A DNA stretch of 47,875 nucleotides from an uncultured Pseudomonadota bacterium (GTDB lineage: Bacteria; Pseudomonadota; Gammaproteobacteria; Steroidobacterales; Steroidobacteraceae), in the NCBI GenBank assembly GCA_903929455.1, contig CAIYVA010000181.1, positions 1 to 47,875 on the forward strand, read 5' to 3'. Numbering within the stretch: the first letter of the stretch is position 1; each line of letters begins with the position of its first letter. Shown here piece after piece: positions 18,578 through 27,470 of this stretch. A model generated the notes under the pieces. The model was not told the origin of the DNA. It made no database searches and worked only from the letters and a program-made list of their open reading frames with translations. Both the position numbers and the translations under genes were made by a program.

Positions 18578-19063
18578 CTAGTGCGTCGCGAAGGCCGGGT
18601 GGTGGACGCGAGCCCCAGGCTTAATACCCAAGGCGTCGCTGGTGCCTCCCGCCAACTCTAAGACACCCAGTGTCACGCCCATCGAACCAATTGGCTCGAG
18701 CGACAAGGGGGTCGCTTTTTCGGCAATGCGAATCACTCGTCCGTCAGGCGCTATAAATAGCAAGTCGAGTGAAATGAGCGTGTTCTTCATCCAAAAAGAG
18801 GCGATCTGCGGGGTATCGAATAAGAACAGCATGCCCTTGTGGGCAGGCAATGACTTCACATACATCAAACCCTGCTCATGACGCGCAGGTGTAGAGGCCA
18901 CCCACACGGTAAACACATACGATCGTCCACCGACATCCACTTGGATATCAGTCTTTGGAAAATGGGACAACGGCTCTTGAATAGGATCGTGCGCCACGGA
19001 TGGCGCCGCCATCACGGCGAATAAGCAGCCAGCTAACAATACACCTACCCATCGGCGGCTCAT
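18578..19063 (-). CDS. Exported DUF192 protein
   Basis: A 161-residue protein with a signal peptide (MSRRWVGVLLAGCLFAVMAAPSVAH) followed by one DUF192 domain: VWVASTPARHEQGLMYVKSLPAHKGMLFLFD, SFWMKNTLISLDLLFIAPDGRVI and VLELAGGTSDALGIKPGARV. The family is small, periplasmic and has no settled function. ATG at 19063 overlaps the upstream stop (ATGA) and places the signal peptide at the N-terminus, so it is preferred to a start 45 bases earlier. Last gene of the padR operon. Confidence 0.92.
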   Translation of the reverse strand: MSRRWVGVLLAGCLFAVMAAPSVAHDPIQEPLSHFPKTDIQVDVGGRSYVFTVWVASTPARHEQGLMYVKSLPAHKGMLFLFDTPQIASFWMKNTLISLDLLFIAPDGRVIRIAEKATPLSLEPIGSMGVTLGVLELAGGTSDALGIKPGARVHHPAFATH

Positions 19064-19563
19064 CCGATCACCAGCGGCGGACCACTCGGTAAAGGCTCTG
19101 GTTCCCATAAAAGCTGTCCACGAAAATCAAAACGGGTGATGAGTATGGCATCTTGGCCTGCGCCGAGCGCACGGATAGGCTCCATACAAAAGCCATGGGC
19201 CTCTATCTGCCAACGATGCGGCGGGCGCTCGCCCTCAGGCGTAGGCAGGCTGGTTTGGCTTACCTCGTCCAGAGTGCATTTGTCATCGCCTTGCGTGCCG
19301 TAAAAACCAACCCCCTCACGAATCAAGGTCACATTGACAGGCACATGACGCGCGGATGCCCCCTCGGCCAACGCGGGGATACCAAAGAGAAGTGTTAAGT
19401 GCTCCTCGCCGACAGAGCCTTTGAAAGTGACCCGAAGACCTCGGCGGTCGGGTCGATTCATACCATCACACGCCAGATCCTCCGCCACCCAGTGAACAGC
19501 GGCATCTAATGCGCCCTGCAGACGTGCATCCACATAAGCCGTGGGTACATCCACGCAACTCAT
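19060..19563 (-). CDS. Hypothetical protein in padR operon
   Basis: A 167-residue protein I do not recognise. It is acidic, has four cysteines (residues 3, 32, 95, 125), no signal peptide and no membrane segment. Segments such as GLRVTFKGSVGEEHLTLLFGIPAL and a C-terminal ITRFDFRGQLLWEPEPLP suggest alternating beta strands. It overlaps both neighbours by ATGA (PadR upstream, DUF192 downstream), so it belongs to a translationally coupled three-gene operon and is probably under PadR control. Confidence 0.7.
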   Translation of the reverse strand: MSCVDVPTAYVDARLQGALDAAVHWVAEDLACDGMNRPDRRGLRVTFKGSVGEEHLTLLFGIPALAEGASARHVPVNVTLIREGVGFYGTQGDDKCTLDEVSQTSLPTPEGERPPHRWQIEAHGFCMEPIRALGAGQDAILITRFDFRGQLLWEPEPLPSGPPLVIG

Positions 19564-19979
19564 GATGCGGGCTCATCCGTTGTCGCTAAAGCAGCATCCA
19601 CAAAAACACGCATCTGACCCCACATCAGCTGCCATTGCCGTAACGCCGCCTGACCGGTTGGGGTAATGCGGTAGTAGCGACGTGCCGGACCTGCATAGGA
19701 AGGCACCACTCGGCTACTCAATAACTGACGCGCGGAGAGCGAGCGAAGCACCGGATAGAGCCCGCCCGCTGTCATCGGTCGACCTTCCGGGGTGAGCGCC
19801 TCTAGCCGCTTGGCGATTTGGTAGCCATAGAGGTCTTCATTGGCGGCCTCGCACAGCGCCAACAGCACCAGCGAGATCAAACCGGCATTCAGTTCTTTCT
19901 GAAATTTTCGGGATAGGTCAGCCGCCGCCCCAAGATCGGCTGCCAAATCCAGTTCGCCTGATGAAATCCGATGCGCCAT
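19560..19979 (-). CDS. PadR-family transcriptional regulator
   Basis: A 139-residue DNA-binding repressor of the PadR family. The winged-helix core reads LNAGLISLVLLALCEAANEDLYGYQIAKRLE, MTAGGLYPVLRSLSARQLLSSRVVP and RRYYRITPTGQAALRQW, the standard pattern (residues about 32-115), with an N-terminal extension of about 28 residues and a short C-terminal helix. It lies divergent from a lipoprotein gene across a nested AT-rich palindrome, the likely operator for autoregulation. The effector is unknown; PadR proteins often respond to phenolic acids or antibiotics. Confidence 0.93.
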   Translation of the reverse strand: MAHRISSGELDLAADLGAAADLSRKFQKELNAGLISLVLLALCEAANEDLYGYQIAKRLEALTPEGRPMTAGGLYPVLRSLSARQLLSSRVVPSYAGPARRYYRITPTGQAALRQWQLMWGQMRVFVDAALATTDEPAS

Positions 19980-19999
19980 AGGCTCCTTTATAGCTTAAT

Positions 20000-20041
20000 T
20001 ATTAATAGTATTACAATATCACTAGTAATAATCTATTAATA
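20000..20041. promoter_or_regulatory. Nested inverted repeat, candidate PadR operator
   Basis: TATTAATAG and TATTAC (20000-20014) are mirrored by GTAATA and CTATTAATA (20025-20041) around a ten-base AATATCACTA centre; only the two-base AT at 20031-20032 breaks symmetry. It occupies the promoter gap between padR (start 19979) and the lipoprotein gene (start 20123), as expected for a repressor operator controlling both directions. Confidence 0.6.
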
Positions 20042-20122
20042 CAAATGCAAATACAGCCGCGCCCTATGCGCGGATGGACGCCTCTGCTACGGTCAGGGCT
20101 CTCTTGTTTACAAGCAACGGCC

Positions 20123-20653
20123 ATGAGCAAAGACCACCCACACATCCCTCGTCGCAACCGAGCCTTGCGGCTGACTCTGGGCTGGGCTGCTTTAGTGGGT
20201 GGCCTGCTAAGCCTAAGCATCGCCGCCTTAACAGGCTGCGCCACGCTGACGCCTCACTTCAGCGCACCGCACCTATCTATTGTCGGTGTCTCCATTTTGG
20301 ACATTCATCGGGACGAACAGCGCTTCAAAGTGCGCATGCATGTGCAAAATCCCAATACATTGGCGTTGCCCATTAAAAGTATCAACTACACGTTGCAACT
20401 GGAAGGGGATGATTTTGGCACCGGTGCCGCCACCGACGCGTTCGTCGTGCCAGCCTCCGGTGAGACCGATTTTGATATGACGGTCACCACTCATCTCGCA
20501 TTCTCTCTGCTGACCCTGTTACCGCGCCTCAAAGATCACTCGCAGTCGATCAGTTACCGCGCGACCGGCACCATCAAGACGGGTCTCGCCTTCATGACGG
20601 TCGTGCCCTTTGATGAGCGCGGTCAATTTTCACTCGGCAAGCACGGTCTCTAA
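20123..20653 (+). CDS. LEA type 2 family lipoprotein
   Basis: A 176-residue envelope protein with a lipobox LTGC (Cys39) after a hydrophobic segment (WAALVGGLLSLSIAAL), so probably lipid-anchored. The mature part is an LEA14/WHy-type beta domain: LSIVGVSILDIHRDEQRFKVRMHVQNPNTLALPIKSINYTLQLEG, PASGETDFDMTVTTHL and ISYRATGTIKTG. The domain is known from desiccation- and stress-related proteins. ATG at 20123 is preferred to a start 78 bases upstream because it gives a normal lipoprotein leader. The M14 peptidase gene follows 39 bases later. Confidence 0.85.
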   Translation: MSKDHPHIPRRNRALRLTLGWAALVGGLLSLSIAALTGCATLTPHFSAPHLSIVGVSILDIHRDEQRFKVRMHVQNPNTLALPIKSINYTLQLEGDDFGTGAATDAFVVPASGETDFDMTVTTHLAFSLLTLLPRLKDHSQSISYRATGTIKTGLAFMTVVPFDERGQFSLGKHGL

Positions 20654-20692
20654 CAACCGTTGCGTGGCTCCACATCACCGACAAGGCTCATC

Positions 20693-23530
20693 ATGCGCCG
20701 TTTCATCCAAAGTATTGCCGCGACGTGGTTGGCGATGGCCAGTCCCACCACCGTCCAGGCCGATGTCGCAGAGCCTGGCTCCCTCGAAGACATTGCACGC
20801 GCCACCACGGAACCGCGCTTCTTATCGCCTTGGGTAGACACTATCCCCGCCTCTGCCACGGTTCCCTCACCGCGTGCGTTCCTACACCGCATACCGGGTG
20901 CTGCCGGTGAGTTGGCCAACTCCGAAACCACCTATGCGTATTTCAAAGCGCTCGCCCAGGCATCACCACGCGTCAAGTTATTTACCATCGGCCGCTCTGA
21001 AGAAGGCCGCGACATCATGCTGTTGGCTATCGCTGATGAAGCGGGTATTGGTCAATTAGATGCCCTCAAAGCGGCCACCGCAGCGCTAGCAGACCCTCGC
21101 ATCACGGATGAAGCAAAAGCAAAGCAACTCATCGATACCGCCCGACCTATTTATTACTTCAATGCGGGCCTGCATTCAGATGAAACCGGATCGACCGAAT
21201 CGGTGATGGAGCTGGCGTATCGGCTGGCAGTGTCGGATACCCCCATGATCAGCCGCATCCGTTCTGAGCTCGTGGTGCTGATTAACCCTGTCTCAAGTCC
21301 AGATGGGCGCGACAAACAGGTCGATTGGTTTTATGCCTATCTAAAAGGAAAAACCGATCGCGCCACTCTGCCGCGTCAGGCACCGCCCTATTGGTCAAAA
21401 TACGCTTTCGTTGATATCAATCGCGACGCTCACCAACAAACGCACGAGACAACCAAAGCCGTGCATCGCATGTTCTTTGATTGGCACCCGACCATCGTGC
21501 ATGACCTGCATGAGTCCGTGGCGCTCTTAATGACATGGAATGGAACGGGCCCTTACAACCCCAACATTGATCCCATCACCTACAGTGAATTCCAAGAGAT
21601 GAGCTTTCACGAAGTGCAAGCACTGACCAGTCTGGGGATGCCGGGCGTATCGACGTGGAACTTTGGTGAGGGCTTCTCGCATTTGTTTCTCGAATCCATC
21701 GCCATGAATCACAATGCGATTGGTCGAGGATATGAGACCTTTGGCAATGGCACCGCCGAGACACTGCAATGGCAGCTGGGTCCGCAAGATACGAGTACCG
21801 AGTGGTATCGACTATTGCCACCACCGGCCGAGACGTTCTCGTGGTCTGCGCGAGACAATGTCAATTACAACGAGACCGGTGCTTTGGCGGCACTCGATTT
21901 CACCGCAGCGCACGCCAAGGAACTGCTCGCTAACTTTTATCGCAAGAGCGCCCACTCATGGCAAAAAGGCCGTCATGAGGCTCCCTACGCTTTCATTATT
22001 CCTGCGGATCAAGGGGATCCCGCCCGCGTGGCCACTTTAGTCGGGCGCTTGCTAGGACAACACATTGAGGTGAGTCGGGCGACCGAGGCTTTTAGCCTGA
22101 ATGAAGGCAACTACCCCAAAGGTACTTACGTGGTGCGTCTCGATCAGCCCTACCGCAACTACGCCGTTGATTTGCTCATGCCGCAACACTACCCCAAGGA
22201 CGGTAGCGAGCCTTATGACGATATCTCTTGGGCGCTCACGACACACTACCACCTAAGTGCCATTGCCAGTGCCGATACGCGCGTGCGAACGCTTGCCTTA
22301 GATCCTGTGACCACAGCACCTGTCATTCAAGGCGCCGTGTCGGGTAACGGTCCTGTCTACCTGTTAAAAGACACCGGACAAGAAAGCCTACTCGAGGCAC
22401 GATTCGTATTAGGCGCTCTCCCAGTCAACATCGCCGAGCAGACGTTTACTGTTGACGGTGAACACTATCCAGCGGGCTCTTGGATCATCACCGATCAACC
22501 GGGTGCCAAGACGGCGATGCGCAAGCTAGCCGACACCTTGGGCCTCTCTTTTGGCAGCAGTGCCACGATGCCAGTGGTCCCATCCCATCGTGCGCCACTG
22601 CCACGAGTCGGTGTGTGGGTCCCGTGGGCGGATACGGATTCGATTGGTTGGGTGCGCTATTCTTTGGATCAGCGGCACATCCCCTATACCTATCTACGTG
22701 ATGAAGACATCCGCGCGGGACATCTAAAGCAACGCGTGGATGTGCTGCTGTATGGCCACGTGGATTTGGAATTGGCCGAACAAATCCAAGGGATCCCTAA
22801 GGCCTGGGGCCCCATGCCATTTAAAAAGACGGCTACCACCCAGAGCTTTGGCACACCCGCATCCTCAGATGACATCACCGGTGGCATCGGTGGCACGGGC
22901 CTTCAACACATCAGTGACTTCGTAGAGCAAGGCGGTTTGTTCGTAACCTTAGGCAACGGCACGATGCTCGCACTGGAATCCGGTCTTGTACGCGGCGTGC
23001 GGCGCGACTTGGGCGGGGTACCGCGCAATAGCCAAGGTGCTGGCGGCGATGCGGCGGCCGCTTCAAGCCAAGCGGTCACGCGCACACCAGGCGCGCATCT
23101 TAAGGTCAATTTTGTGCGCCCCACGCATCCGATTGCCTATGGTTATTCGACCGACAGCTATGTGTTTCGGCAAAACTTCCCGCTGTACAGCGTGCCACGC
23201 CGTTGGCTGACCATGGCCTATTGCAACACCTGCCTTGATGGCCCAATCGATACAAGAGGTGTGGTCATGCAATGGGGGACCAGTGATGGCAGCTCTATGC
23301 TGGTCAGTGGCCAAGTGTGGGGAGAGGCGGGCCTTGCGGGTAGGCCAGCGATTATGGACATACCCGTGGGCAAGGGCCATGTGGTGACTTTTAATTTTAA
23401 TCCGCTGCATCGCGATATGAATCGCGGCGATCAGCGCTTACTGTGGAACACGCTCATCAACTGGCGCTCTATTGTGACGACGGCAGAAACCTCACCGACA
23501 GATACCCGCGCCCCCGCGAATCTACATTAA
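20693..23530 (+). CDS. Exported M14-family zinc carboxypeptidase, large
   Basis: A 945-residue secreted peptidase. The N-terminus looks like a signal peptide (MRRFIQSIAATWLAMASPTTVQA). The M14 domain contains YYFNAGLHSDE (zinc ligands His161 and Glu164), INPVSSPDGRDKQ, DINRDAH and VHDLHES (third ligand, about His273). A long C-terminal part (about 610-930) has a Rossmann-like VGVWVPWADTDSIGWVRYSLDQ opening and an ITGGIGGTGLQHISDFVEQGGLFVTLGNG block, like the glutamine-amidotransferase-like domain fused to such peptidases. ATG at 20693 with AAGG upstream is preferred to a TTG 33 bases earlier. Role: periplasmic or extracellular peptide breakdown (inferred). Confidence 0.9.
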   Translation: MRRFIQSIAATWLAMASPTTVQADVAEPGSLEDIARATTEPRFLSPWVDTIPASATVPSPRAFLHRIPGAAGELANSETTYAYFKALAQASPRVKLFTIGRSEEGRDIMLLAIADEAGIGQLDALKAATAALADPRITDEAKAKQLIDTARPIYYFNAGLHSDETGSTESVMELAYRLAVSDTPMISRIRSELVVLINPVSSPDGRDKQVDWFYAYLKGKTDRATLPRQAPPYWSKYAFVDINRDAHQQTHETTKAVHRMFFDWHPTIVHDLHESVALLMTWNGTGPYNPNIDPITYSEFQEMSFHEVQALTSLGMPGVSTWNFGEGFSHLFLESIAMNHNAIGRGYETFGNGTAETLQWQLGPQDTSTEWYRLLPPPAETFSWSARDNVNYNETGALAALDFTAAHAKELLANFYRKSAHSWQKGRHEAPYAFIIPADQGDPARVATLVGRLLGQHIEVSRATEAFSLNEGNYPKGTYVVRLDQPYRNYAVDLLMPQHYPKDGSEPYDDISWALTTHYHLSAIASADTRVRTLALDPVTTAPVIQGAVSGNGPVYLLKDTGQESLLEARFVLGALPVNIAEQTFTVDGEHYPAGSWIITDQPGAKTAMRKLADTLGLSFGSSATMPVVPSHRAPLPRVGVWVPWADTDSIGWVRYSLDQRHIPYTYLRDEDIRAGHLKQRVDVLLYGHVDLELAEQIQGIPKAWGPMPFKKTATTQSFGTPASSDDITGGIGGTGLQHISDFVEQGGLFVTLGNGTMLALESGLVRGVRRDLGGVPRNSQGAGGDAAAASSQAVTRTPGAHLKVNFVRPTHPIAYGYSTDSYVFRQNFPLYSVPRRWLTMAYCNTCLDGPIDTRGVVMQWGTSDGSSMLVSGQVWGEAGLAGRPAIMDIPVGKGHVVTFNFNPLHRDMNRGDQRLLWNTLINWRSIVTTAETSPTDTRAPANLH

Positions 23531-23543
23531 GGCTTACTGACGC

Positions 23544-23900
23544 CTAAGGCTTTGGCTCAAAGAGGGCGTAATGCTTGCGGCAAGACTCTATGGTCTCCCA
23601 CGTACCGGAAAAGCCCGCCGGTATCACAAAGGCATCACCGCCCTGATACTCGAACACCTCACCGTTATCCGACACCAATTGCACTCGACCAAATAATAGA
23701 TAGCAGAACTCATGCTCAGTGTAGTGAATGCGCCACCGACCCGGTGCGCTTCCCCACATGCCACAGTGAAACTGCTCCGTATCGTCAGAATAGCGATGAT
23801 CAATGGTCGGCTGCGGATTACCAGCAAGCAATTTTGCATCATCAATAGGAAGGTTGCTGGCAACGTAACTCGCGAAACTAACCGGCAGATGTTTAGCCAT
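23544..23900 (-). CDS. Cupin-domain protein (EutQ-like cupin)
   Basis: A 118-residue single cupin. The fold is seen in GRWRIHYTEHEFCYLLFGRVQLVSDNGEVFEYQGGDAFVIPAGFSGTWETIE, with HEFCYLL as a degenerate first cupin motif and an ethanolamine-utilisation-type WGSAPGRWR opening. Partner and reaction are unknown; such proteins are often sugar-acid or metabolite binders. ATG at 23900 follows GAGGTGCGTG; a GTG immediately before it is an alternative start. It is convergent with the M14 gene, with only 13 bases between stops. Confidence 0.85.
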   Translation of the reverse strand: MAKHLPVSFASYVASNLPIDDAKLLAGNPQPTIDHRYSDDTEQFHCGMWGSAPGRWRIHYTEHEFCYLLFGRVQLVSDNGEVFEYQGGDAFVIPAGFSGTWETIESCRKHYALFEPKP

Positions 23901-24018
23901 CACGCACCTCGCTGCGTCTAAAGACCGTCAGGACACTGCAAAGATGTAGTGCATTTTAATATGTGAGAACAATCGTCTAGCCCTACCAAAGCCAAGCGCA
24001 ATAAAAGCACGCCGCCAC

Positions 24019-25935
24019 CTAAGCTGGATCGTCACCCAGATAGTCCTCGTATGGCCGCCCCAGTGCGCCGGCAAGCGGCGCAAGACATGACTCAACATGG
24101 CGCCAGTCGTTAAGGGAATCGCTATAAATAGGACGCCGTACTTGCTCAGAACTGACCGTTCGCACGACTCTCTCATTCGTGTGAAATGCCAAGCAAGCCG
24201 GCTCAAAATCAAGACTGCAGTACGCAAGAAGTCGCCTCACTTCCGTCTCCAAGTCAGCAACCACACGCTCATAAATCACACGATGCACTTTGCCTGGAGA
24301 CACAAGATCGAAGTGCGCCATCAGCGCCATATACTTTTGGTAGTAATCACCAATATCAGACAAGTCATAGCTAAACGACTGTCCGCGGGCAAATAATTGC
24401 TTGAAACAAGAAAAGCCGCAGCTCATCGGATGCCGACGGGCATCAATGATCTTTGCGTTGGGAAGAATCAGCTGGATAAACCCAGCATGGGCGAAATTGT
24501 TAGGATTTTTATCAATAAAGCACGGTCGATCTGACAGACGGTTGGCTCTCGTCTGCTGTAGGTAGCGCTCTCCAAGCTCACGCACCTGATCTCTCCCCAA
24601 CTCCAGCAAGCGCTCCGGATAAGTAGAATCCTTGATTCTAGAAGCTCCCCCACCCACCTCAGCCGCCAAAACTGCAATATTCGGGAGCTCCGCCGTCCCC
24701 TCAACCTGACTATGGCTAGCCAGTATTTGTTCCAGCAGCGTGGAACCAGCGCGCGGCAGCCCAACGATAAAGATCGGATCCGCATCCGTGCAACCCCAAC
24801 CAGCGCGTGCCGCGAAGAATGCCGGAGTAAACACCTCTTTCGCTCGAGATACACCCTGTGTAATTTCAGATGGATCGTATGGATCCACCAGACGACGTAG
24901 CGTATTCCCACGTTGATAGTGATCGAACGAGAGCAGATGCTCACGGCGATCCTCGAGCGCCTTACCAACAGCGAATTCGAAATGCAACCGTCGATCAACT
25001 GACAGATCAGGCCGCTGCAATTGGACAGTCATCGCCTCAAGGTCTGCATCATCGAAACGATAGGTTTTTAAATTTGCCAAGCTCCAATAGGCCTCACCAT
25101 TGTCGGGCATGAGCTCAATGGCGGCACGATAGGCTGAGACACTCCTGTTATGCTCTCCAGCACCACGAAGGACATGGCCGTAACTCATCCAAGACTCGAG
25201 ATGCTTAGGATGATCTTTAATGAGCTCAGCCAAAACCTCGATAGCACGCGCTTGCTGGCCAACCAATGAAAGTGCAGATGCAAAGAGATGGCGATACGAT
25301 CGATCATCAGGGGAAACCGCCAGCAGTCTCTCTAACTCAGGTAAAGCGGCGGCGCCTTGCTGTTGCCATACCAGTGCTTGCGCCAAGTCGAAGCGGGCTC
25401 GAAGAAAAGCAGGTTCGATTGCCAAGCAGTGGCGTAGCGTTTGCTCAGCCTGCCGATATGTCTCTTGGCGCATTTGAATTTCGGCTAGTAGCCGGAGCGC
25501 TACCGTGTCGGTCGGTGCACGCGTTAGTTGTGCGCGCACAAGACTCTCGGCGATGGTTAAACGCTTCTCCGCAATGGCTTTATCCACTTCCCACAGATGC
25601 TTATCCGCAGGCGCCAACTGCGTATATCGCAGATAGGCCTGATCAGCCGCTGTGAGGTCACCTATGAGGCTTAGATACTGGGCCAATTCGCGCCATGCAT
25701 CGGCGAGCCCCGGCTGCAACTCAAGCGCACAACGTGCAGCAACAATGGCCTCATCCGGCCTCGCGGCACCATAGGCACGAGAGAGCTCGAACTGAAGATC
25801 TGCCCGTTGCGGCTGGCTCGCTACTAGGGCCTCGAGGACCTCTATTTGGCCGGCGTGATCCCCCAAGGCGCGTCGGGCACTTGCCAGCAAAAGGGAGGCA
25901 GCCACATGGTTAGGTGCTTGCCTAAGAATCTCCAT
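24019..25935 (-). CDS. TPR protein with C-terminal sulfotransferase domain
   Basis: A 638-residue protein: tandem TPR helices over residues 1-290, then a sulfotransferase domain. The PAPS 5'-phosphosulfate loop is FIVGLPRAGSTLLEQIL (388-404) and the 3'-phosphate site is DARRHPMSCGFSCF (498-511), followed by YDLSDIGDYYQKYMALMAHF as in this family. It would transfer sulfate from PAPS to a substrate held by the TPR part; the substrate is unknown. The start is uncertain: the helical reading frame continues upstream of the ATG without a normal start, and a possible frameshift lies near 26007 (see findings). Divergent from the AspH-type gene. Confidence 0.88.
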   Translation of the reverse strand: MEILRQAPNHVAASLLLASARRALGDHAGQIEVLEALVASQPQRADLQFELSRAYGAARPDEAIVAARCALELQPGLADAWRELAQYLSLIGDLTAADQAYLRYTQLAPADKHLWEVDKAIAEKRLTIAESLVRAQLTRAPTDTVALRLLAEIQMRQETYRQAEQTLRHCLAIEPAFLRARFDLAQALVWQQQGAAALPELERLLAVSPDDRSYRHLFASALSLVGQQARAIEVLAELIKDHPKHLESWMSYGHVLRGAGEHNRSVSAYRAAIELMPDNGEAYWSLANLKTYRFDDADLEAMTVQLQRPDLSVDRRLHFEFAVGKALEDRREHLLSFDHYQRGNTLRRLVDPYDPSEITQGVSRAKEVFTPAFFAARAGWGCTDADPIFIVGLPRAGSTLLEQILASHSQVEGTAELPNIAVLAAEVGGGASRIKDSTYPERLLELGRDQVRELGERYLQQTRANRLSDRPCFIDKNPNNFAHAGFIQLILPNAKIIDARRHPMSCGFSCFKQLFARGQSFSYDLSDIGDYYQKYMALMAHFDLVSPGKVHRVIYERVVADLETEVRRLLAYCSLDFEPACLAFHTNERVVRTVSSEQVRRPIYSDSLNDWRHVESCLAPLAGALGRPYEDYLGDDPA

Positions 25936-26162
25936 GGCGCGGCGACTGGCAGCGGCAGGGTCGCTGTCGACCAGACTGGCGGCACTCAGTAACGCAATGT
26001 CTAAGGCCCCGTCAGAGTGTTCGATGACATTCCCTCTCGTAAGATGGCATTGCTACTATTGACCATTATATACAGTGCGCTCATCTGAAAATCGATGGCA
26101 CCGCTGTAATATTCGGATACGCTTAAGGTAACGGGGCCATCGGCGGTCCCAAGGAGAGTCGG

Positions 26163-27470
26163 GTGAATAATCGCACGTCTACACCAGTTCCCGAGGAGGC
26201 CATTGTTGGGATGGTGCACGCTGCGCGAGCGGCGAGCAATGCAGGCCGAGACGACGAGGCCGGGCGGCTACTACAGCGAGCCGCAGAACTCGCGCCCAAC
26301 CACCCATTTGTTAACAACGAGTGCGGGGTGCGTGCAGCCCTTCACCAGAAACCAGAGGAAGCACGCGCTTTCTTCTCCAAGGCAGTGGCGGCTGATGCGA
26401 GCCAACCGGCCTTATGGTCCAATCTCGCCAGCGCGCTCCATACACTTGGTTTGTACGATGAAGAGAGCGACGCTATTGAGAAGGCGCTGGTATTGGAGCC
26501 ACGCCACTTGTCCTCTCTACTGCAAAAAGGCGCCCTATTAGAGGCGATCGGCCAACCAAGGAACGCAGCGACTGCGTATCGCAATGCACTGGCGACGATA
26601 CCGCCTGACGCGATCGTCCCTCCATCGGTGGAAGCCGCCGTAACGCGTGCTAAGAAAGTCGTGTCGGAAAACCTAGAATCGCTACAGTTAGCGATGGAAG
26701 AGCGACTTGCCCCTATACGACAACGCTACAGTAGCGACCAATTTAGACGAGCCGAACGATGCGTTGATCTATTAACTGGTCGAAGAAAACGGCACGATTC
26801 CCAGCCTACCTTCATGCATTTCCCGGAGTTGCCGACCATTGAGTTCTTTGATCGAAATATGTTCCCATGGTTAGAGCCCATCGAGGCAGCAACCGAAGCT
26901 GTACGATCTGAACTACTCAGTGTACTTAGCGCCGATCGCGCGGGACTTGAGCCTTACGTCGCCTATCCGCAGGGCGTACCCCTTGATCAGTGGGCGGAAC
27001 TTAATCAGTCGCGCCGTTGGAGCGCCTATTTTTTATGGAATCAGGGTGAGGCGCAACACTCACACCTTGCGCGCTGCCCGAAAACAGCTGCGTTACTCGA
27101 GAAAACGCCGCGCTGCGAAGTGAATTACAGAGCCCCCACCGCTTATTTCTCTATTCTCGATGCCAAGACACGCATACCCGCACACACCGGAGTCACGAAT
27201 ACGCGTCTGACGGTGCATCTACCACTGATCGTACCACCCGGATGTGGTTTTCGGGTCGGTAGCGAGATACGTGAGTGGATTCCAGGCCAAGCGTGGGTTT
27301 TTGATGACACCATTGAGCACGAGGCGTGGAATGAGTCTGATGCACCACGCGCTATTCTGATTTTTGACATCTGGAATCCACTGCTCACCGAGGCGGAGCG
27401 TGAAGTCGTGCGAGCGACCACCGAGGCCTACGGGGACTTTTATCATGGTGCGCCAGAGGTAAAGTCTTAA
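26163..27470 (+). CDS. TPR protein with aspartyl/asparaginyl beta-hydroxylase domain
   Basis: A 435-residue protein: TPR repeats (residues about 15-150), then an AspH-type Fe(II)/2-oxoglutarate hydroxylase domain. The iron ligands are His341 (HTGVTNTRL) and His386 (FDDTIEHEAWN); the 2-oxoglutarate site is expected around Arg348, HLPLIVPPG and Arg396, and the domain closes with LIFDIWNP. Animal AspH hydroxylates Asp/Asn in EGF-like domains; bacterial substrates are not known. The GTG start has AAGGAG seven bases upstream. It overlaps the next gene by one base (TAATG). Confidence 0.9.
   Translation: MNNRTSTPVPEEAIVGMVHAARAASNAGRDDEAGRLLQRAAELAPNHPFVNNECGVRAALHQKPEEARAFFSKAVAADASQPALWSNLASALHTLGLYDEESDAIEKALVLEPRHLSSLLQKGALLEAIGQPRNAATAYRNALATIPPDAIVPPSVEAAVTRAKKVVSENLESLQLAMEERLAPIRQRYSSDQFRRAERCVDLLTGRRKRHDSQPTFMHFPELPTIEFFDRNMFPWLEPIEAATEAVRSELLSVLSADRAGLEPYVAYPQGVPLDQWAELNQSRRWSAYFLWNQGEAQHSHLARCPKTAALLEKTPRCEVNYRAPTAYFSILDAKTRIPAHTGVTNTRLTVHLPLIVPPGCGFRVGSEIREWIPGQAWVFDDTIEHEAWNESDAPRAILIFDIWNPLLTEAEREVVRATTEAYGDFYHGAPEVKS

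Noticed and set aside
23530-23560. Possible terminator between the M14 and cupin genes
   Set aside because: Only AGGC/GCCT pairs with a long loop and no T-run; too weak to call.
24468-24998. Minus-strand ORF of 176 residues inside the sulfotransferase gene
   Set aside because: Alternate frame rich in Arg/Leu/Ser/Ile; the main frame contains the PAPS motifs.
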